Part shown: positions 60,019 through 64,000 of the stretch, in pieces
How positions within the stretch are numbered: the stretch's first letter is position 1
How the letters are laid out: each line of letters starts with the position of its first letter
Origin: Selaginella tamariscina
Lineage: Eukaryota; Streptophyta; Lycopodiopsida; Selaginellales; Selaginellaceae
Assembly: GCA_003024785.1 (NCBI GenBank)
Contig: PUQB01000533.1
Location: forward strand, 78,500-142,499
DNA length: 64,000 nucleotides
Reading direction: 5' to 3'
Translations under genes and position numbers: made by a program
The notes under the pieces: model-generated
What the model was told of the DNA's origin: nothing
The model's input: only the letters and a program-made list of their open reading frames with translations
Database searches by the model: none

Positions 60019-61194
60019 TTATAAATACTTTCTTTCTATCATACAAAGAAATCTTTTCATTTTGTCTAAATCATCACTCTCCGGATTAATCAAATCATTT
60101 TGGTCAATATCTTGATGTTGTTGCCACCACTTAACACTCTCACGAATGCAATTGGGAGTTGCCATCCTTGTTAATACATAAGATGTGATAAGAGAAGGTC
60201 TGCATAAAGGCTCATCTAAAAACTGACGTTCCTTAAGAATAATATTATAAAGCGCCCGGTTGCTATCCTTCATTTTATAAAATTCAATATCACGAGAAAG
60301 AAAAGCTTCAGGAAATGTATGATACGGTGGATACTGCTCACAAAAATTTTCGAGATTCTTCTTTCTGAGGCACGTATCCAAGTAGTTCACTAGCTCATCC
60401 ATGATATCGGTATCAGAATATGGATCGAAAGTGATTGGATGAATACAAGCAATGTTTTGGTTGAGCATAGCCTTCTGAGGAGAGTCGTCTACTACTAAGA
60501 TATGTGCATTCTTCGTTATCCTTAAGCGACTGATCTCCCCATGAGTCCCAATTATTCTTTCATTCTTGAAGAAGTATGGCTTGCTTTCCTTTCTTATATT
60601 GTGAAATTCGAGAGGTTTATGACACATTCGCTGGTCAAAAATCCAATCTTTACGAATCACCTCTTCTGCAACACTACAATGTTTCTTAAGTAAACTCAAC
60701 AGCGGTGTTAAGTTATGAATCTGCATGCATGACCAAATCCCCACAAGCGCACCCATCTCCTTAAGCTTTTGAAAGAGACGATCCAACCCTGGACGAAAAA
60801 TAATATCATATCGAAATTTACCATGACAAGGAATGAAATCTCCTTGTTTGATTTCTGTTTTTCTATCCTCGGGCCTTTGTCGATGAAGCAGAACACCATT
60901 GACATCCAACAACACAATATGGCCATGAGTAACATGAGATAGCGTTGCCTCTTGAATACTTTGCAAATCACTTGTTTGCTCCCTTTCACATTTATCCGTT
61001 GCCACTATTTCGTTGCCTATCCCTTCATCATTTAATTGTACATCATCCTTACAAGATTCAGATATTGCATGCGCTGAAGAAATTGATTTCGGAACTGAAG
61101 CCAATAAAAATGATGATGCAAAAACTGAAGTGGCCCCCATGGTAACGATGTTTTGAGCTGCATTATTATCCATTTCCTGCATGAACTCTGTCAT
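60019..61194 (-). CDS. HAD-superfamily FCP1/SCP-like phosphatase-related protein
   Basis: Single-exon frame of about 391 residues starting at ATG 61194 (MTEFMQEMDNN; an upstream in-frame stop lies near 61,243). The first 90 residues are variable. The HAD fold then shows HIVLLDVNGVLLH (motif I), FRPGLDRLFQKLKEMGALVG, GIWSC (motif II Ser) and ILVVDDSPQKA (motif IV, two Asp), the layout of FCP1/NIF-type phosphatases. In motif I the second Asp, the general acid/base in DxDxT/V enzymes, is Asn (DVN), so classic phosphatase activity is doubtful. The C-terminal 130 residues are charged and unassigned. A decayed relative with the same DVN change lies at 14.2-21.9 kb. It is transcribed in the same direction as the ParB-methyltransferase gene, 270 bases downstream of it. 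Confidence 0.85.
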   Translation of the reverse strand: MTEFMQEMDNNAAQNIVTMGATSVFASSFLLASVPKSISSAHAISESCKDDVQLNDEGIGNEIVATDKCEREQTSDLQSIQEATLSHVTHGHIVLLDVNGVLLHRQRPEDRKTEIKQGDFIPCHGKFRYDIIFRPGLDRLFQKLKEMGALVGIWSCMQIHNLTPLLSLLKKHCSVAEEVIRKDWIFDQRMCHKPLEFHNIRKESKPYFFKNERIIGTHGEISRLRITKNAHILVVDDSPQKAMLNQNIACIHPITFDPYSDTDIMDELVNYLDTCLRKKNLENFCEQYPPYHTFPEAFLSRDIEFYKMKDSNRALYNIILKERQFLDEPLCRPSLITSYVLTRMATPNCIRESVKWWQQHQDIDQNDLINPESDDLDKMKRFLCMIERKYL

Positions 61195-61466
61195 TCTGAC
61201 ATGTGGCACAAGAAATTGTCGCCAAACCCCTCTCTTACCTCATGGCAATGCTGAAAATCCATGTTCTCAATTATTTCATTACATCTGCAAAATGATAATT
61301 AGCTGACCTTAAAATTATCAAGGTATATTATTTACCTTGTTAATGTGTGACCCATGTTTGAACTAAAAGCTTCATTAATCCTTGAGAATTTATTTTCTGT
61401 ACAAATATAAAAGAAATATACAAAAATGCCTTATGTTACACTCATTTACAACTATTCATCACTCTA
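61195..61466. other. Spacer between the HAD-like gene and the ParB-methyltransferase gene
   Basis: AT-rich. 61250-61376 is shared with 21,745-21,870, where the duplication ends at AAAGCT. 61383-61475 is shared with 13,305-13,425. It must hold the 3' end of one gene and the promoter of the other. Confidence 0.6.
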
Positions 61467-63850
61467 TCAATTCATTATCAATTCTTCTTCGCTATTACCT
61501 TCTGAATGAGGCGAAGAAGGTCTAAGCCGCTTGTGAGATGGTTCAAGATCTTCTGCATCTTCTATTGATGTTTCCATGGGTCCTGGAGTGTGCGAATGTT
61601 CTGTACTCCTCGAGATAACTTCCGGTCTAATATCTGATTGATGTTCGTTCTCAGACTCCGAGATTGAACCAGATTCACCTTCAGAGCTATCGCACTTATC
61701 TGGAGGGAACTTTCTCAAATACGCCTTTATGGATTCGTTGGGGTACTCAGTTGAGACCCAATCTATCCACTTGTTCAGGTCCTCAACCATGGTCTTATCC
61801 TTCTCAACGGCAAACACACATGTATGCCGAAGGTAACACTCCTTCAAGACGGACCCCCTAGTGCAGTAGTCAAAAACCCACGCATCACTGTGAGGACCCC
61901 TGATCAAGTTGACGATGCTCCGTGCCGCTTGACTTGTAATGTTTGGATAACGTACATTGCCGAATACGTCACTCATACCTATCGGTGTATCGGATGGAGG
62001 TTCAGGGCCGTTGGAGTGCAAACAGATGCCTGGCCAGTCATTTGGAAGCTTGAAATTGTTTGGCGCATTCCTAACAACCAAGTGAACAACAGTATCAATG
62101 CACTTGGGATTAGCATCGTTCATATAAAATCCTGTCCAACGATGTCTATTCTTCTTGGCGAAGGCGAAGGCAAAAGTATCGGTGACATGAGCAAGAATCA
62201 AGAAATAAATACCTGAAAAAGTAGGTATCAGTGAAGAGCGCAAGCATGAATTCAATAATAAATACCTTCTATGTATATGCTTGCACGGCTAAGTTTCTCC
62301 ACCAGATCCTCTAGTGCCCTATCTGTCGAAAGATTTTTTGACACCCGCCGATCCATCACGAACAATTGAAACGGTTTCCTACAAGCAGTGATGTTACCCC
62401 ATAAAGTCTCCGAATCTAACAACAAACATCTGTAGGGCTTGTCGTGATTCGTAGCATCCTCCTTTATAAGGTTCAATTCGGTTCTCCGCTGCTGAAGGAC
62501 TGCCATAAGAGAAGGCGTCATCCCAATGTTCTCCTTTTTGGCGTTGGCGTGCAATAGATTCTTGCCTAGATCTTCCGATTGGTTCACCCATTCGACAAGC
62601 ATATCATCGTTCGTCACATGCAAATATTTGCTAACCTCTTCATATGTTGAAGTCGAGGTCCAACCCAGTTTGTGGCAGTGTATTCCCAACCACTCCTTGA
62701 AATGCCTGACCGTCTTCAACTCCATTGCCTTGAGATGAAAAGGAGAGGTTGGGCTGCTGTTATTAATTTGTAGTTTGCCATCGATCACCAAATCAGCCAA
62801 GACTTCCATCTCCTCCATCGTTGTTCCATTTAAAGGCTTCAACCATGTGAGCTTGAAATCGTTGTCTACATCCTTTGTAGATTGAACAGACTTAGCCTTC
62901 GGCGTCTTACTGGGTTTCTTTGCAGACTTTTCTGAGGGCTCCCCTTCACTTGTCTGCTTCTTCTTCAGTGTTCCTTTTGAAAAGGATTCCATAATCCCCA
63001 ACCATTTGGCAAAGATCCTATCTTCGGGGCAAGAAATCAACATCATCAGAAATGATGTTTCCTTCCCGCCCACCTGGGCAAAATCAACTGCTGCAATTTC
63101 TTCAACTCTCTGAGGAAAAAGACAGATTAATATACCGGCGAGATAAATCCCGCCCAAACAATTTGCTTACCCGGTATTCCGCAGATTGTGTATTCCCTGC
63201 GGTAGCTCTTTGTGGTCGCTGAAGAGATTCCCACACGGCTCGCGTGTGTTTAAACTTCTCCCATATTTTGCTGTTGTAGTGGTTGGTGTCGGCAGCGTCC
63301 CATTCCGCCGATAACTTATGGTACTGCTCGATTGTGAGATTCGGCTTAGCTAAAAACGCCGATCTTTTTGTCAGCTTCTCACGGGTATGCTCGGAAAGTT
63401 TTGTTGCCATCGTTCCTTTGTTGTGTTCATCGAGAAGTCGTTGGGCTGCCGTTATTGTGTGCTGGCCACTAATGATGTAGTACTTGATAGATCTTTTATT
63501 CTCCGTCTGAATCTTCATGAGTTGTTCTGGTGTTGTGATCCAGACTTTGTCAGCACCCTTCCTTCTTTCATAGTATGGACACAAAACAGCATTATGTGGA
63601 ACGGTATAAGAATTGTCGTCCTTCATCTTCTCCATGAGCTCAGCTACACGTTCCTGGTTGAGTGGCCTGTAATTGAAGTTTGGGTTGACGCTGCAATATT
63701 TAACCCTACAAGGATAAATCTTATCATCCAACATCATTTCCTTGTGACTTATTGCAGCATGAGATGCCACAGGTGCAGCTGACAAAACGATTGATGATTT
63801 TCTTTTGCGATCCGAATCAACATGTGTGATCCCCGACTGCAGCTGTTCTA
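61467..63850 (-). CDS. ParB-like domain fused to a degenerate DNA-methyltransferase-like domain (5' end uncertain)
   Basis: Three exons on the minus strand are clear: about 63850-63171, 63109-62266 and 62212-61467 (introns of 61 and 53 bases, GT-AG, in phase). Exon 1 encodes a ParB/Spo0J-like N-terminal fold: VNPNFNYRPLNQERVAELMEKM, then YYIISGQHTITAAQRLLDEH, matching the ParB sequence with GQHT in place of GERR. Exon 2 holds a helical region with a Lys-rich linker and leads into FQLFVMDRRVSKNLSTDRA, where the permuted N4/N6 methyltransferases have their DPPY/SPPY motif; here it is not conserved. Exon 3 encodes WVFDYCTRGSVLKECYLR...FAVEKD, at the place of the SAM-binding DPFxGSGTT...GIE motif, also altered. 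An acidic Ser/Glu tail ends the protein. ParB-methyltransferase fusions are known in bacteria and phages. With both methylase motifs degenerate this is probably a non-catalytic DNA-binding derivative. No good ATG is found; an acceptor-like CTGCAG near 63,841 suggests the gene continues upstream. Confidence 0.72.
63135..63156. repeat. Single palindrome unit in the first visible intron of the ParB-like gene
   Basis: GGCGAGATAAATCCCGCC matches the unit of the array at 58.76-59.38 kb (TTTATC-centred variant). It occupies about one third of the 61-base intron. Confidence 0.85.
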
Positions 63851-64000
63851 GTGTTCTCGGCACACTCTTCCAGCTCCCGAAGCTTCCTAAGCAAATTGAA
63901 CGTGATCTGTAGAGAACCTGAGACCGAGCCACCTCTCAATCTCCCTTATGATGTCGCTGTGTTCTTCTTCAATGTGAAGAGGGAGATTGCTCCACTTGCT
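63851..64000 (-). CDS. Partial upstream coding sequence, probably of the same gene
   Basis: On the minus strand 64000-63910 reads SKWSNLPLHIEEEHSDIIRE and continues IERWLGLR. 63,905-63,830 reads NLLRKLRELEECAENTRTAA in a different frame. Both look like helical, charged protein rather than chance. They may be an upstream exon of the ParB-like gene or of a neighbour, joined by a frameshift or by splicing not visible here because the window ends. Confidence 0.4.

Noticed and set aside
61467-62212. Active N4/N6 DNA methyltransferase
   Set aside because: The positions of the DPPY/SPPY and FxGxG motifs are occupied by unrelated residues, so catalysis cannot be claimed.
63102-63932. Start codon of the ParB-like protein at 63932
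   Set aside because: It is GTG directly after an in-frame stop, with no ATG until well inside the domain; the true 5' end is probably spliced from upstream.

Overview
This is nuclear DNA from a land plant. Three split genes with GT-AG introns encode typical plant proteins: a CML49/50-type penta-EF-hand protein, the NatC subunit NAA35/MAK10 and an RLCK-VII/PBS1-like kinase. RING1/RAWUL and PPR gene relics and plant-type Ty3/gypsy and L1 retroelements support this. The lineage cannot be fixed from the sequence. The ParB-methyltransferase gene and the unusual introns, packed with TG/CT/GA/TA dinucleotide repeats, do not suggest a familiar model angiosperm.

Layout. (1) 1-9,855 is the gene island: EF-hand gene (+), NAA35 (+), then the kinase gene (-), convergent with NAA35. 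(2) 9,856-14,642 is AT-rich DNA without a recognisable gene. (3) 14,643-20,516 is a decayed Ty3/gypsy element with LTRs, a tRNA-iMet primer site and a 5-bp target duplication, sitting inside a decayed copy of a HAD-phosphatase-like gene whose intact relative is at 60.0-61.2 kb. (4) 22.0-24.96 kb and 31.8-43.3 kb are two copies of one segment carrying a broken Polycomb RING1-like gene followed by a PPR relic. Between them lie a 300-bp tandem duplication, an AT-rich mosaic repeat and a second decayed gypsy element. The second RING1 copy is split by an 8.2-kb L1-type LINE (33,609-41,780) with a perfect 19-bp target duplication, and that LINE is itself hit by a 195-bp hAT-type MITE with an 8-bp duplication. 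(5) 44,230-53,261 is a large non-coding LTR element (LARD-like) whose 3' LTR contains a nested solo LTR. (6) 53.6-55.1 kb holds two LTRs in inverted orientation plus an integrase/chromodomain relic. (7) 55.5-58.4 kb is a decayed DUF7869-type gene. (8) 58.75-64.0 kb is the most unusual part: a 45-bp-period array of near-perfect palindromes centred on GATTAATC, a HAD/FCP1-like gene, and a spliced gene encoding a ParB-like domain joined to a degenerate permuted DNA-methyltransferase-like domain.

How the parts relate. The first 10 kb is ordinary housekeeping and signalling. The rest is a layered record of duplication and insertion whose order can be read from target-site duplications. The candidate novel system is the 58.75-64.0 kb cassette. 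ParB proteins normally bind short palindromes, and the palindrome unit occurs both as an array beside the cassette and once inside the first visible intron of the ParB gene. That functional link is inference, not shown by sequence alone.
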